Positions 52,601 through 64,000 of a stretch of 64,000 nt of DNA are shown here, piece by piece (position 1 is the stretch's first letter; each line of letters begins with the position of its first letter). Where the stretch lies: the NCBI GenBank assembly GCA_031761405.1, contig JASEVX010000036.1:992001-1056000 (forward strand), given 5' to 3'. The position numbers and the translations under genes are program-made. Below the pieces are notes generated by a model, which was given only the letters and a program-made list of their open reading frames with translations, did no database searches and was not told where the DNA came from. This DNA comes from Serripes groenlandicus (lineage: Eukaryota > Mollusca > Bivalvia > Cardiida > Cardiidae).

Positions 52601-53048
52601 TTACCTTGATCCTGACCTTACAACACATTACTGAGAGTCGTGAATATTTACCTGATCCTGACTTTACAACAAATCACAGAGAGTCGTGAATATTTACCTT
52701 GATCCTGACCATACAACACATCACTGATAGTCGTGAATATTGACATTGATCCTGACTTTACAACAAATCACAGAGAGTCGTGAATATTTACCTTGATCCT
52801 GACCTTACAACACATCACTGAGAGTCGTGAATATTGACCTTGATCCTGACCATACAACACATCACTGATAGTCGTGAATATTGACCTTGATCCTGACCAT
52901 ACAACACATCACTGATAGTCGTGAATATTTACCTTGATCCTGACCATACAACACATCACTGATAGTCGTGAATATTGACCTTGATCCTGACCATACAACA
53001 AATCACTGAGAGTCGTAAATATTGACTTTGATTCTGACCTTACAACAC
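49666..53048 (+). repeat. 47-bp satellite array, about 72 units
   Basis: Unit AATATTGACCTTGATCCTGA plus CCATACAACACATCACTGAG plus AGTCGTG (47 bp; 50881 to 50928 checked). Variants alternate ATATTTACC/ATATTGACC, CACTGAG/CACAGAG and CACATC/CAAATC. The left end is diverged; the right end stops abruptly against the 87-bp satellite. Confidence 0.97.
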
Positions 53049-55081
53049 AATATGCATCCACTTTCTTTGTATTATGCGGGTTCCATTCAAGGGATTGACG
53101 GGCGATGTTTATTGGTCTTTACGTAGAGAATTACCAATAAACATCCACTTTCTCTGTATTATGTGGGTTCCATTCAAGGGATTGACGGGCGATGTTTATT
53201 GGTCTTTACGTAGAATATAACCAATCTACATCCACTTTCTCTGTATTATGTGGGTTCCATTCAAGGGATTGACGGGCGATGTTTATTGGTCTTTACGTAG
53301 AGAATTACCAATCTACATCCACTTTCTTTGTATTATGCGGGTTCCATTCAAGGGATTGACGGGCGACGTTTATTGGTCTTTACGTAGTAATTACCAATCT
53401 ACATCCACTTTCTCTGTATTGTGCGGGTTCCATTCAAGGGATTGACGGGCGATGTTTATTGGTCTTTGCGTAGAGAATTACCAATAAACATCCACTTTCT
53501 CTGTATTATGTGGGTTCCATTCAAGGGATTGACGGGCGATGTTTATTGGTCTTTACGTAGAATATAACCAATCTACATCCACTTTCTCTGTATTATGTGG
53601 GTTCCATTCAAGGGATTGACGGGCGATGTTTATTGGTCTTTACGTAGAGAATTACCAATCTACATCCACTTTCTTTGTATTATGCGGGTTCCATTCAAGG
53701 GATTGACGGGCGATGTTTATTGGTCTTTACGTAGAGAATTACCAATCTACATCCACTTTCTCTGTATTATGCGGGTTCCATTCAAGGGATTGACGGGCGA
53801 TGTTTATTGGTCTTTACGTAGAATATAACCAATCTATATATACATCCACTTTCTCTGTATTATGCGGGTTCCATTCAAGGGATTGACGGGCGATGTTTAT
53901 TGGTCTTTGCGTAGAGAATTACCAATATACATCCACTTTATCTGTATTATGTGGGTTCCATTCAAGGGATTGACGGGCGATGTTTATTGATCTTTACGTA
54001 GAATATAACCAATCTACATCCACTTTCTCTGTATTATGCGGGTTCCATTCAAGGGATTGACGGGCGATGTTTATTGGTCTTTACTTAGAATATAACCAAT
54101 CTACATCCACTTTCTCTGAATTATGTGGGTTCCATTCAAGGGATTGACGGGCGATGTTTATTGGTCTTTACGTAGAGAATTACCAATATACATCCACTTT
54201 CTCTGTATTATGTGGGTTCCATTCAAGGGATTGACGGGCGATGTTTATTGGTCTTTACATAGAGAATTACCAATAAACATCCACTTTCTCTGTATTATGC
54301 GGGTTCCATTCAAGAGATTGACGGGCGATGTTTATTGGTCTTTACGTAGAATATAACCAATCTATATCCAGTTTCTCTGTATTATGTGGGTTCCATTCAA
54401 GGGATTGACGGGCGATGTTTATTGGTCTTTACGTAGAGAATTACCAATATACATCCACTTTCTCTGTATTATGCGGGTTCCATTCAAGGGATTGACGGGC
54501 GATGTTTATTGGTCTTTACGTAAAGTATAACCAATTTACATCCACTTTTTCTGTATCATGCAGGTTCCATTCAAGGGATTGACGGGCGATGTTTATTGGT
54601 CTTTACGTAGAGAATTACCAATATACATCCACTTTCTCTGTATTATGCGGTTTCCATTCAAGGGATTGACGGGCGATGTTTATTGGTCTTTACGTAGAAT
54701 ATAACCAATATACATCCACTTTCTCTGTATTATGTGGGTTCCATTCAAGGGGTTGACGGGCGATGTTGATTTGACTTTACGTAGAGAATTACCAATATAC
54801 ATCCACTTTCTCTGTATTATGTGGGTTCCATTCAAGGGATTGACGGGCGATGTTTATTGGTCTTTACGTAGAATATAACTAATATACATCCACTTTCTCT
54901 GTATTATGTGGGTTCCATTCAAGGGATTGACGGGCGATGTTTATTGGTCTTTACGTAGAGAATTACCAATCTACATCCACTTTCTCTGTATTATGCGGTT
55001 TCCATTCAAGGGGTTGGCGGGCGATGTTGATTTGGCTTTACGTAGAGTATGACCAACCCGTCTCCCACTTCTCTATGTTAT
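53049..55081 (+). repeat. 87-bp satellite array, about 23 units
   Basis: Unit of 87 bp: TCCACTTTCTCTGTATTATG, GGTTCCATTCAAGGGATTGA, CGGGCGATGTTTATTGGTCT, TTACGTAGA and a variable end. Steps of 87 at 53081, 53168, 53255. The unit end has two forms (GAATTACCAAT and ATATAACCAAT) that often alternate, suggesting a 174-bp dimer. The open frames (29-residue repeat peptide) follow from 87 being divisible by three. Confidence 0.97.
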
Positions 55082-55141
55082 GAAATTTCTTCAGGTTTTA
55101 ATGATTAAACTTTTATTAACATTTATGTTGTTCCAAATTGT

Positions 55142-55312
55142 CTTTAATCTGTTCCCTTATTCATATGCTTTCCAACACATATATAGAGTTGAACATATTG
55201 TGGCAAAAGGAGAAATTACTCATAATGAGCAAGTTTCCTTTTGCCACAATGTTTTCAATAGAAGTCTGCTTGAGATTTGTCAAAAGGCGTCTGCATGTGT
55301 GAAATGGTTAAA
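55142..55312. mobile_element. Family B MITE, degenerate
   Basis: ATTGTGGCAAAAGGAGAAAT...CCTTTTGCCACAATG centre and a GAAGTCTGCTTGAGA right arm. Confidence 0.6.
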
Positions 55313-55777
55313 CATTGAAAATATAAGAGGTCAAGTGTACGGCCCTTCCTTAACAGTAAACGGTGATTTATATTAAAGTTATTTAATGCGATTTGACGAC
55401 TTCCAAAAAGAAGTAAGAAAACGAAAAAGATCTAAACAAATACCATGATGTGTTTATCCTTTCATACCTATATGATGGCTTTTTTCCTTTGGTGAAAGTA
55501 AAATTACTGAACATGTCGAGATTAATACAGTATGACAGAAATCCGTTTGCATGTGGGATAAGGGACCAACAGGAAGAAAAAGAAAAAGAATGGATAATTA
55601 ATTTCTTGTTATACCATCTTTCAAGTTTAACCATGTTTCTCGTATTCAATGTAATTGCCTTATACACACACATATAATTAAGCTTTCAGTTTAATTCAAA
55701 TATTTCACATGTCTAGTTCGATACTATTTCAAATATATTTCGATTTTGATATCTTTTTTATTATTTTCCTCGCATTA

Positions 55778-55925
55778 GCCCTTTCCCACGTACAACAAAT
55801 GTGTAGCAGACGCATTAGAAATTATCTAGGAAAAGGCATGGACAATCTCTATAAATGGATATCAATGAACAAAAGTGAAAACATTAAGGCAAAATGAGAA
55901 ATTGATCAATGGCAATTTCTCTTTT
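55778..55925. mobile_element. Family B MITE, degenerate
   Basis: CCCTTTCCCACGTACAACAA start; AACATTAAGGCAAAATGAGA centre; the right half is shortened. Confidence 0.5.
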
Positions 55926-56051
55926 TGTAACGGGAAGAGAAACGTGGATAAGCCCCCTCATTCACAAAAGTTCTTATGTAGAAAGGTCAAAGGTAGATAG
56001 AATGTACCAAGAAGAAAAGATGTACTAATAAACATATTGTTACATCCGGAT

Positions 56052-56279
56052 TTAACCCTTTCCAGTATACAGTAAATCTGCAGCAGACGACTTTGAAAAT
56101 ATAAAGGCAAAGATGTGGAAACTCTCTAAAATGAAGAACATTTATTGAATAAAGTTTAAAACATTGTGTCAAATGGAGAAAATGCTTATTATGAACAATT
56201 TCTTCTTTTGTCACAATGTCTTCAAAATTCACCTGCTGCAGAAGCGTCATACTGCGTATTTATGTGTGAAAGAGGTTAA
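56052..56279. mobile_element. Foldback MITE, family B
   Basis: TTAACCCTTTCCAGTATACA start, CTGCAGCAGACGACTTTGAA arm, ACCTGCTGCAGAAGCGTC right arm, GTGTGAAAGAGGTTAA end. Confidence 0.8.
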
Positions 56280-56561
56280 TTGTTTCGCTTATCGTGTAAA
56301 AGCGGTAATAACCCTCCCTTTCCTACACGATCTGCGAAAACATTGTGGAAATATTTACCATTGATAATTTTCTCATTATGCCACAACGCTTTCAACTCCA
56401 TTACATATATTTTTCTTAGTTTTACTTTCTGTTGTTTTTTCAGTTGTTGTATAACTGAAGTGTCGTTCAAATGTTTTTAACCACAATCAATGGTTGTTGA
56501 AATCAAAACGGTGAAGAATGTCGTAGCTTCAGCATACATAGATGACTCGGTGGAGGCCTTG

Positions 56562-58575
56562 TACTCCCACTATCATAACAGCCTTGACTATCCTTATAGC
56601 CTTTACTATCACAAGGGTCTTCACTATCATAAGAGCCTTGACTATCATAACAGCCTTGACTATCATAACAGCCTTCACTATCACAAAAGCCTTCACTATC
56701 ACAAGAGCCTTCACTATCAAAAGATCCTTCAGTATCCATATAGCCTTCACTATCATACGAACCTTCACTATGTATGTAGCCTGCACTATCACAGGAACCT
56801 TCACTATCCATATAGCCTTCACTACCACAATATACTTCACTATCACAAGAGCCTTCACTTTCAATAGAGCCTTCACTATCACAAAAGCCTTCACTATAAA
56901 CAAGAGTCTTCACTAGCATAATAGTCTTCTCTATCATAAGAGCCTTTTCTATCACAAAGAACTTCACTATAATAACAGCCTTCACTTTCATAACAGCCTT
57001 TACTGTTACAAGAGCCTTCACTATCAAACGAGTCTTCACTAGCATAATAGCCTTCTCTATTATAATAGCCTTCTCTATCACAAGGAACTTCACTAAAAAC
57101 AGCCTTCACTTTCATAACAGCCTTCACTAGCACAAGAGCCTTCACTGTTACAAGAGCCTTCACTATCAAACGAGTCTTTATTAGCATAAGAGCCTTCACT
57201 ATTATAAGAGCCTTCACTATCACAAGAGCCTTTACTATATAAGAGCCTTCACTATCATAAGAGCCTTCACTATCATAAGAGCCTTCACTATCACAATAGC
57301 CTTCACTATTACAAGAGTCTTCACTATCACAAGAGCCGTCACTATCACAAGAGCCTTCACTATCATAAGAGCCTTCACTAGCACAAAAGCCTTCACTATC
57401 ATAAGAGCCTTTACTAGCATAAGAGCCTTCACTATCATAAGAGCCTTCACTAGTACTAGAGCCTTCACTAGTACTAGAGCCTTCACTATCAAAATAGACT
57501 ACACTATCATAAGAGCCTTCACTATCACAAGAGCCTTCACTATCATAAGAGCCTTCACTATCACAAGAGCCTTCACTATCATAAGAGCCTTCACTGTCAC
57601 AAGAACCTTCACTATTACAAGAGCCTTCACTAACATAAGAGTCTCACTATCACAAGAGCCTTCACTATCAAAAGAGCCTCACTATCACAAGAGTCTTCAC
57701 TATCACAAGAGCCTTCACTATCATAAGAGCCTTCACTATCACAAGAGCCTTCACTATCATAAGAGCCTTCACTGTCACAAGAGCCTTCACTATTACAAGA
57801 GCCTTCACTATCATTAGAGTCTTAACTATCATAAGAGCCTTCACTATTACAAGAGCCTTCACTATCAAAAGAGTCTCAATATCACAAGAGCCTTCACTAT
57901 CACAAGAGCCTTCACTATCAAAGAGCCTCAATATCACAAGAGCCTTCACTATCACAAGAGCCTTCAATATCATAAGAGCCTTTGCTAGCACAAGAGCCTT
58001 CACTATCAAAAGAGCCTCACTATCACAAGAGCCTTCACTATCACAAGAGCCTTCACTATCATAAGAGCCTTTACTAGCATAAGAGCCTTCACTATCATAA
58101 GAGCCTTCACTAGTACTAGAGCCTTCACTATCAAAATAGACTACACTATCATAAGAGCCTTCACCATCACAAGAACCTTCACTATCACAAGAGCCTTCAC
58201 TAGCATAAGAGCCTTCACTATCACAAGAGCCTTCACTATCATAAGAGCCTTCACTGTCACAAGAGCCTTCACTATTACAAGAGCCTTCACCATCATTAGA
58301 GTCTTAACTATCATAAGAGCCTTCACTATTACAAGAGCCTTCACTATCAAAAGAGTCTCACTATCATAAGAGCCTTCACTTTCACAAGAGCCTTCACTAT
58401 CAAAAGAGTCTCACTATCATAAGAGCCTCACTATCACAAGAGCCTTCACTATCAAAAGAGTCTCACTAGCATAAGAGCCTTCACTTTCACAAGAGCCTTC
58501 ACTATCAAAAGAGTCTCACTATCATAAGTGCCTCACTATCACAGGAGCCTTCACTATCAAAAGAGCCTTCACTAT
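56562..58575 (-). repeat. 18-bp satellite array, about 110 units
   Basis: Unit GAGCCTTCACTATCATAA with CACAAGAGCC and AGCATAAGAG variants; occasional 15-17-bp units shift frame. On the minus strand it reads IVKALV, or DSEGSC in another frame, so several frames stay open over 50-190 codons. The left part (to about 57.2 kb) is most diverged; 57.2-58.5 kb is homogeneous. No start context or non-repeat flanking sequence supports a gene. Confidence 0.96.
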
Positions 58576-58589
58576 ATTTGTTGTATGTG

Positions 58590-58930
58590 GGAAAGGGTTA
58601 AATTGAGACCAGTCGAAAACACAATAATACTCCATTTCGCGTGACCCGATGCACAATTAACAAAATACAAGTATTTCCTTGTAACAAACAATACCCTTGA
58701 CCAGCTTCAAACGACTTTGAAAACAGCGTGGCAAAATTAGAAAGTGCTCATTATAATCTGTAATATAGTGTCCCTGTTATAATCAAGTGTTCCTTTGGTC
58801 AAAATGTTTTAATTTTAAAAATGTTATTTTAAACTCCATTCAATAACTATACATTATTTATAGAGAGTATCCCCAACATATTTGCAATGTCGTCTTCTGT
58901 AGATGGTTTATACATGAAAGGGTAAGAACG
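58590..58930. mobile_element. Family B MITE relatives
   Basis: GTGGGAAAGGGTTAA at 58588 and CGTCTTCTGTAGATGG...ATGAAAGGGTAA at 58890, with GCGTGGCAAAATTAGAAAG between. Probably a decayed element; boundaries uncertain. Confidence 0.4.
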
Positions 58931-59214
58931 TTTACATGTTCTTGGAAGTAAAACAGGAGATAAGGCTACAATTTTGCGTACTCTGGAAATCCCAGGATGA
59001 CAAATGCAATATTTCACGATCACATTGATTTCGCTATCGCATGTGAATAGTGTTTAACGTTCTAAAACTATATTGATACATTTTCCAGTGTTTTTAACTT
59101 ATTCCTCGACATTTTCTTTATCAAAGAAATGTTATAATGAAAAGAGCAAAGCTACTTCTGCTGGGTTGGATATTGACCGTTCATCATCGTAAATATCTTC
59201 TATTTTATGTCTGG

Positions 59215-59495
59215 CTGTTCTTCTAATTCTCTCTGCCTTCTTTTCTATCTGTTTGTCTGTCTATCTCGCTTTCTTTCTTTCTATATCTATCTGTATGTCT
59301 GGCTGTTTTTCTAAATGTCTGTCTGTCTGTATCTCAATATCGCTTTCTTTCTCTATATGTCTATCTATTTCTATCTGTCTCTGTCTCTGTCTCTGTCTGT
59401 CTGTCTCTGTCTCTGTCTGTCTGTCTGTATGTCTGTCTGTCTGTCTCTCTGTCTCTCTGTCTCTCTCTCTCTCTGTCTCTCTGTCTCTCTGTCTC

Positions 59496-59534
<39 letters not shown>

Positions 59535-59562
59535 CTCTGTCTGTATGTCTGTCCGTGTGTGT

Positions 59563-59640
<78 letters not shown>

Positions 59641-59725
59641 TTGTTTCTTTGTTTCTTCCCCTTCTCTCTCCCTCTCTCTCCGTATGTACGGGTCTTATTC
59701 TAACTCTCTCTCACTCTCTTTGATT
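59215..59725 (+). repeat. CT/CTGT-rich microsatellite
   Basis: Compound tract of (TCTG)n, (TCTA)n and long (TC)n. Open frames across it (Ser/Leu/Cys-rich) are by-products. Confidence 0.97.
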
Positions 59726-60459
59726 GTCTATTAGTAGAGGGTATTTAGGCCCAAAAGTGGTAAATAAAGGAATTAAATCCTACAAAATGATTTTTGGTGT
59801 GTGCAATCTATATAATGTGTGGAGGTCACAACTCGGAATCTACTAAAATCTGCTGATGCGTTTCATTTATTTTTGGGGTAAAACGATGAAAATTGAAACT
59901 AAACTGGGGATTTCTGGAATCCATCCATAGCATGTTTACTTTACTTCTGAGTAGTTCAAAACTTTGTTATTTAGTACTTGACTGTCATCTTGTATTTATA
60001 TACAGATTTGTCATTATATCAAATCAGTAAAAAATCCAATATGGCCGCCCAAATTCAAAATGGCCGACCGAAAAACATGATTTCATAGCATAAACATTGT
60101 TTTTTACGCTATAACCACTTCTAAATTGCACTCTTTCCTCTTAAATGTATTATCAACTCTAAGACAATTGCATAACAGGTTCAAATCAGTATAGAATATG
60201 ACAGACAGCTTTTTATAATTATCATTTAACGGTTCTTTTCACGAAGATCAGTGACTGCTAGCAAGTGTACCAGTAAGTTCTTCACGGAATTGCAATAATT
60301 TCATACTGTTCTTGCCACTGTTTATTCCTGATGTTATCTAAAACCGAAAAGATAAAACATATCTCCGTTGTTCACTATGTGAAATAAAGTTCCATAATTC
60401 CTAGAAATTACAAATGGGGGTATCCGTGGTGATAGTGAACATATTCATTTAAGATCTAA
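59726..60459. other. Non-coding stretch before the repetitive gene family
   Basis: No frame of note. Contains AATATGGCCGCCCAAATTCA and AAATGGCCGACCG near 60040. Could be the 5' flank of the degraded element that follows, but nothing proves it. Confidence 0.4.
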
Positions 60460-61941
60460 AATTACATTTTCATTTGAAGAATATTGTATATTCTGTGGTA
60501 AGTCAATTGAGCAAACATCAAGGATAAACTAATATAAAGAACATTATGAAGTTAGATCATTTGAATTTCAAACTGAAATATGTGACAAGGGAAAAGGAAC
60601 GTAAGGATGATTGGGGACACGAGGTATTAGCTCGAATTGAATATTCGCGTGATTTACATGCTTCTGGTGCACTGTATCACCAAACATGCAGTATACAATT
60701 CAGAACAGGACAAGATCAGCCATTGAATATTCCAGAATCAGCCAAGAAAAGACGTCTGTCTGTAAAAGGAAGACATAAAGATACAGTACGCGAGAACGCA
60801 TTCATAAAAGTTGTAAACTATCTTGAAAGAAATGATGATGAGCAAATTACTTTGTCAGAACTGGTAGAAAAGATGGTTGAATATTTGAATATTTGGATGG
60901 AGAAGGTGCCAGTTTTTCATCTAAATGGATGAGAAAACGTCTCGAGGAGCATTTTGGAGATGACATAGTTATTTCATCAGTTAAGAAGAAAGAAAATGTT
61001 GTTACCTTTATATTGATATTATTTGAATTGCATAAACTGCCAATAAACATTGACCCTGAACACGAGAAAATGAATGTAGTAAAAGCAGCTGCAGAATTAA
61101 TAAAGAGTTGTAAATCAGCAAAAGAAATGTATCAATCCCTAGATGATATTGATGTACAGATAAGAAAGTTGCAGCAATTGGCCAAGCGGTGATGCAGGCA
61201 GTAAGACCAAGGATGATACTTCCGACATTTCAGATAGCTGTTGGTATTCAATTACACCAACATTACAATTAAAAATTTGTGATTGAAACCCTTCACAATA
61301 TTCGATTCTGTAGTAGCTACAAAGAAGTTCAACGATATGAACAAAATGCCGCAGTTGGGAATGATTCTGAAATACCTCAAACTACCACTGAACAATTCAT
61401 ACAGTATGTGGCGAATAATGTTGACCACAACATTCAGACTATTGACGGCCATGGAACTTTCCATGGGATGAGAATAATTGCATCAGCTACATCAGGTGGT
61501 AGAGCACTACGACACATTCCTAGACGGATGATATCCGTCAGTGAATTGAACACTATTAGGAAAATCAATATCTCATTCTACAGTCAACGAAAGTGTTCTG
61601 ATCTTGTCTACAAACCATTGCTCGATCTGTCAGATGTCATGAGATGATACAGCAAATTTAGATATATTTTGTGGAAGACAACTTGGCTACTATCCTGGCA
61701 AATCTTCGATAATGTTCATGCCAATGATAGACATTAACTGATGAAACGTGTATATATTCTACACTATGTTGGGTAAGTGCGCACGCCAAGAGATATGACG
61801 CTACTCCAGTTTTGACATTCGATCAGACGTTGTGGTTTAAAGCTACTATGATAATCAGTTCAGAACCTACCAACAATGATCTAAGTAAAGTAGTTGTCCG
61901 TTTAGGGGCATTTCATACAGAGATGAGTTTCCTGGGTTTCA

Positions 61942-62694
61942 ATGGGACGTATAATGAATTATTCAGGACTAGGTCAAGTATTAACAACAGTTTATGGAGA
62001 AAATGCTGTAGGTCATATGCTTTCTGGTAAAGCTGTAGCTAGAGCACTAAGAGGTCATGGAATAGTCCATATGGCTCTGCAGTCACTAATCGTATCAGAT
62101 GTGTTCGATCTGGAAATCACTAGTGAGAAACAGACTGATCAGCCAAGTTTTACATACATGGGGGAACATAGTGAGGAATTAGAACCTCATGATGATGACT
62201 ATGACCAAGAACACAAACAATGTGACATTGAACACGAAAATAGAAAAGTGCAAAATGCTACAGATGCACAAATAGTTGACATAGATGAAGATTTAGAATA
62301 TGCTTTAAAACTGTTTGACGGGGTATTAACAGGTGATAGAAGTATTGATGAAGCATGTTCAGACCAAGTAGTTACAACGATTAAGAGTAGAATGAAGGAA
62401 TGTTGTGATAGGAAAACAGAAGAAAGTAGAACAGCCAGATTGTGGTTGCAGTATATAGAAATGGTGGAACTACTGCGGCAGTTCATAAAAGCTGAGAGAA
62501 CGGGTAATTGGCAATTGCATTTAAAAGCTTTGAGGTCAATGCTTCCTTATTTTGCAGCAGCAGGGCATAAACTATATACAAAGTATGCATATCTATACTT
62601 AGCAAAGATGGATGCATTGAAGACAACAAATCCACAGCTACATGAATATTTACTGAGAGGGTTTCATGTAATACGCAGAAGTGATAGGTACTGA
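61942..62694 (+). pseudogene. Longest intact segment of the degraded family copy
   Basis: 250 codons, starting right after a frameshift: the preceding frame carries GAFHTEMSFLG, and this frame picks up SMGRIMNYSGLGQVL. It includes HMLSGKAVARALRGHGI, an acidic stretch (62160-62300), then QFIKAERTGNWQLHLKALRS and MLPYFAAAGHKLYTKYAYLY. It ends in DRY-stop, whereas relatives as I recall them continue with LPTDLVIEQ, found here in another frame. The Met at 61942 is therefore internal and not a real start. Confidence 0.8.
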
Positions 62695-62875
62695 GCTGAC
62701 TTGCCAACAGACCTTGTGATAGAGCAGATGCTTATGAGATGTTTAAAAAGTACAGGAGGTCTAACTAGAGGTAGGGGTGACAAATATTCAAAGAGCAGTT
62801 TGGGTACTGTTAAGACCAGCAACATCAGCAATGAATGAGGCAATGCACAACTTTTCTGGAGAAATATACAGTTTT

Positions 62876-63560
62876 ACAGTTTTATTTAATGTGATATTTT
62901 AGGCCACCGGCCCATACACATGATACAGCATAATTACATAGCATTAGAAGTGAGAACAGTATTTACATCATAATAATACAGACAAATGATACAAAAACTC
63001 GGATATCCATTACATGATATATTTCTAAGAGTTAAAGGCTATGGCTAATGTTAGAACAATAATACGACTTTTAGATTGACTAGAAATGCTTAACTGAAAA
63101 AATAGACTTTGTATGAGATATATCATCACCTTTCTAAAGAGAACACATAGACCCGTTGTATAGCAGCTTGAGTTACAAGTCCTTCAAGGAGAACCAACTA
63201 TACATTGCAACATTGTAACACAACTATTATTCAAAAGAATCAAGATATGTTCTTCTTATTTTAAAAGCATTATAGATAAACATAGCTAAATTTCTTATCA
63301 AAATAACATTTTGCGAAGACATTAGATTGTAGAATTTATGAATACTAGGTTTTTCAAATACATTATGTGGAAAATATCTACATCGCAAATCATAATACAT
63401 TGGGCATATCATTATAAAATGGTATTCATCCTCAATAGCAGTTTCACAATATAAACATGTACGGAATTCTTTTGGTATATCTCTGTATCTTCCTTCCTCT
63501 ATCATTAAACAATGACAACTACTGCGAAAGGAAGCTAGAGAAGAGCGAAATTTCTTTATA
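62876..63560 (-). mobile_element. 5'-truncated LINE (3' end)
   Basis: On the minus strand, FRSSLASFRSSCHCLMIEEG is followed by RYRDIPKEFRTCLYCE and EDEYHFIMICPMYYDLRCRY (63505 to about 63380). This is the Cys-rich CxxC-x-H-x-C C-terminus of non-LTR retrotransposon polyproteins. The frame stops at 63227. A 3' region follows, ending in AAATAAAACTGTAAAACTG near 62876. ATATAC flanks both sides (62867-62872 and about 63561-63566), a probable target duplication. It splits the repetitive-family copy: AMNEAMHNFSGEIY on the left and YTSSDQHKDT on the right. Confidence 0.75.
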
Positions 63561-64000
63561 TATATACATCAAGTGACCAACACAAAGACACAATTCCATC
63601 AATGCGCAACTGTGACAAATTCGACACAGACGTGATAACTGAATATATTTATGAAAGGAACCCGTTTAAGACCGAACTAGCCCTAAAAAGCATCACTACA
63701 AGAATTGTGTCATATGAAAGTAATGCCGACCAAGCCAGCGCAATTGGTGAGAAGATTATTATGAAAATGATCGGCAAAACGGTGAATGAATTTACATTTA
63801 AGAAACGCGATGCTGTTGTTCTAATGAATGACAAGTCAGCAGTCAAGATTGATGGGGAGACCGTAAAGATTGACCCACAGTTGCTTTTCCAAAGATTAGT
63901 CAGCGCTGCCCACAGATGTACTGACACAGATGTAACTGAATTACCGCTCGCTTATGAATTCTGCACACACCCACCAGTATTGTTCGAAACTCCTAGACAA

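Larger units (their letters stand above)
60460..64000 (+). pseudogene. Degraded copy of a large repetitive invertebrate protein
   Basis: Pieces in changing frames follow one order: an FSFEEYCIFCGK start (CxxC) near 60470; LHASGALYHQTCSIQFRTG (60546-60929); GASFSSKWMRKRLEEHFGDD (60890-61189); AVRPRMILPTFQIAVGIQLH; YVANNVDHNIQTIDGHGTFH (61279-61647); GAFHTEMSFLG (to 61940); SGLGQVLTTVYGENAVGHML (61942-62694); LVIEQMLMRCLKSTGGLTRG; VWVLLRPATSAMNEAMHNF (to 62862); and, after a LINE insertion, FDTDVITEYIYERNPF through AYEFCTHPPVLFETPRQ, open to the window end. I recognise this as a multi-copy family seen in mollusc, coral and other invertebrate genomes and usually left uncharacterised; no function is known to me. 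At least five frameshifts or stops show it is dead. Confidence 0.75.

Noticed and set aside
53248..54356. 77- and 65-codon repeat peptides
   Set aside because: Translation of the 87-bp satellite; they start and stop at unit variants.
56503..58350. Long minus-strand frames such as IVKALVIVKAL repeats (up to 196 codons)
   Set aside because: They follow the 18-bp unit (divisible by three), exist in several frames at once and break wherever a 15-17-bp unit occurs.
59253..59734. 139- and 156-codon Ser/Leu/Cys frames
   Set aside because: CT/CTGT microsatellite read through.
62483..62707. Minus-strand frames over 62199-62707 and 63649-63927
   Set aside because: Shadows of the plus-strand degraded family copy, whose motifs are clear on the other strand.

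Overview
The window looks like nuclear DNA from a bivalve mollusc, probably a heterodont such as a dreissenid. This is an inference from repeat content (pearl/Helentron-like elements with a 160-bp core, tRNA-derived SINEs ending in GGCGTTAAACC plus AATC runs, several foldback MITE families) and from a C-type-lectin receptor gene; no sequence search was possible. Genes are sparse and split by introns, and most of the sequence is repeats.

Layout. (1) 1-23733 is a tandem duplication with a 12,007-bp period. The two copies are nearly identical, apart from a 115-bp indel and at least two substitutions near the 3' end. Each copy carries the last three exons of a protein kinase resembling the testis-specific serine kinases (TSSK): 262-5093 and 12269-17100. 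Copy 2 has only about 430 bp upstream of its first kinase exon and no visible N-lobe exon, so it should be a truncated gene, or an assembly duplicate. (2) 23734-27400 is mostly non-coding but holds two foldback hairpins of identical architecture (23914-24088 and 24436-24613). (3) 27758-46143, minus strand, is a receptor gene that I could assemble exon by exon with matching splice phases: putative signal-peptide exon, three C-type lectin domain (CTLD) exons, a Ser/Thr stalk plus transmembrane exon, and a 187-residue tyrosine-rich cytoplasmic tail. Its predicted first intron is about 7.9 kb and contains a 6-kb array of a 43-bp satellite. A frameshifted RecQ-like helicase fragment lies just beyond its 3' end. 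(4) 46.2-60.4 kb is a repeat block: MITEs, then satellites of 47, 87 and 18 bp and a CT-rich microsatellite. (5) 60.46-64.0 kb is a degraded plus-strand copy of a large, repetitive invertebrate protein family, interrupted by the 3' end of a LINE inserted on the minus strand.

The two identifiable genes (kinase and lectin receptor) are on opposite strands and show no sign of working together. The strongest leads are the paired hairpins with covarying stems, the tyrosine-rich lectin receptor with its satellite-filled intron, and the partial kinase duplication with an unusual catalytic loop.
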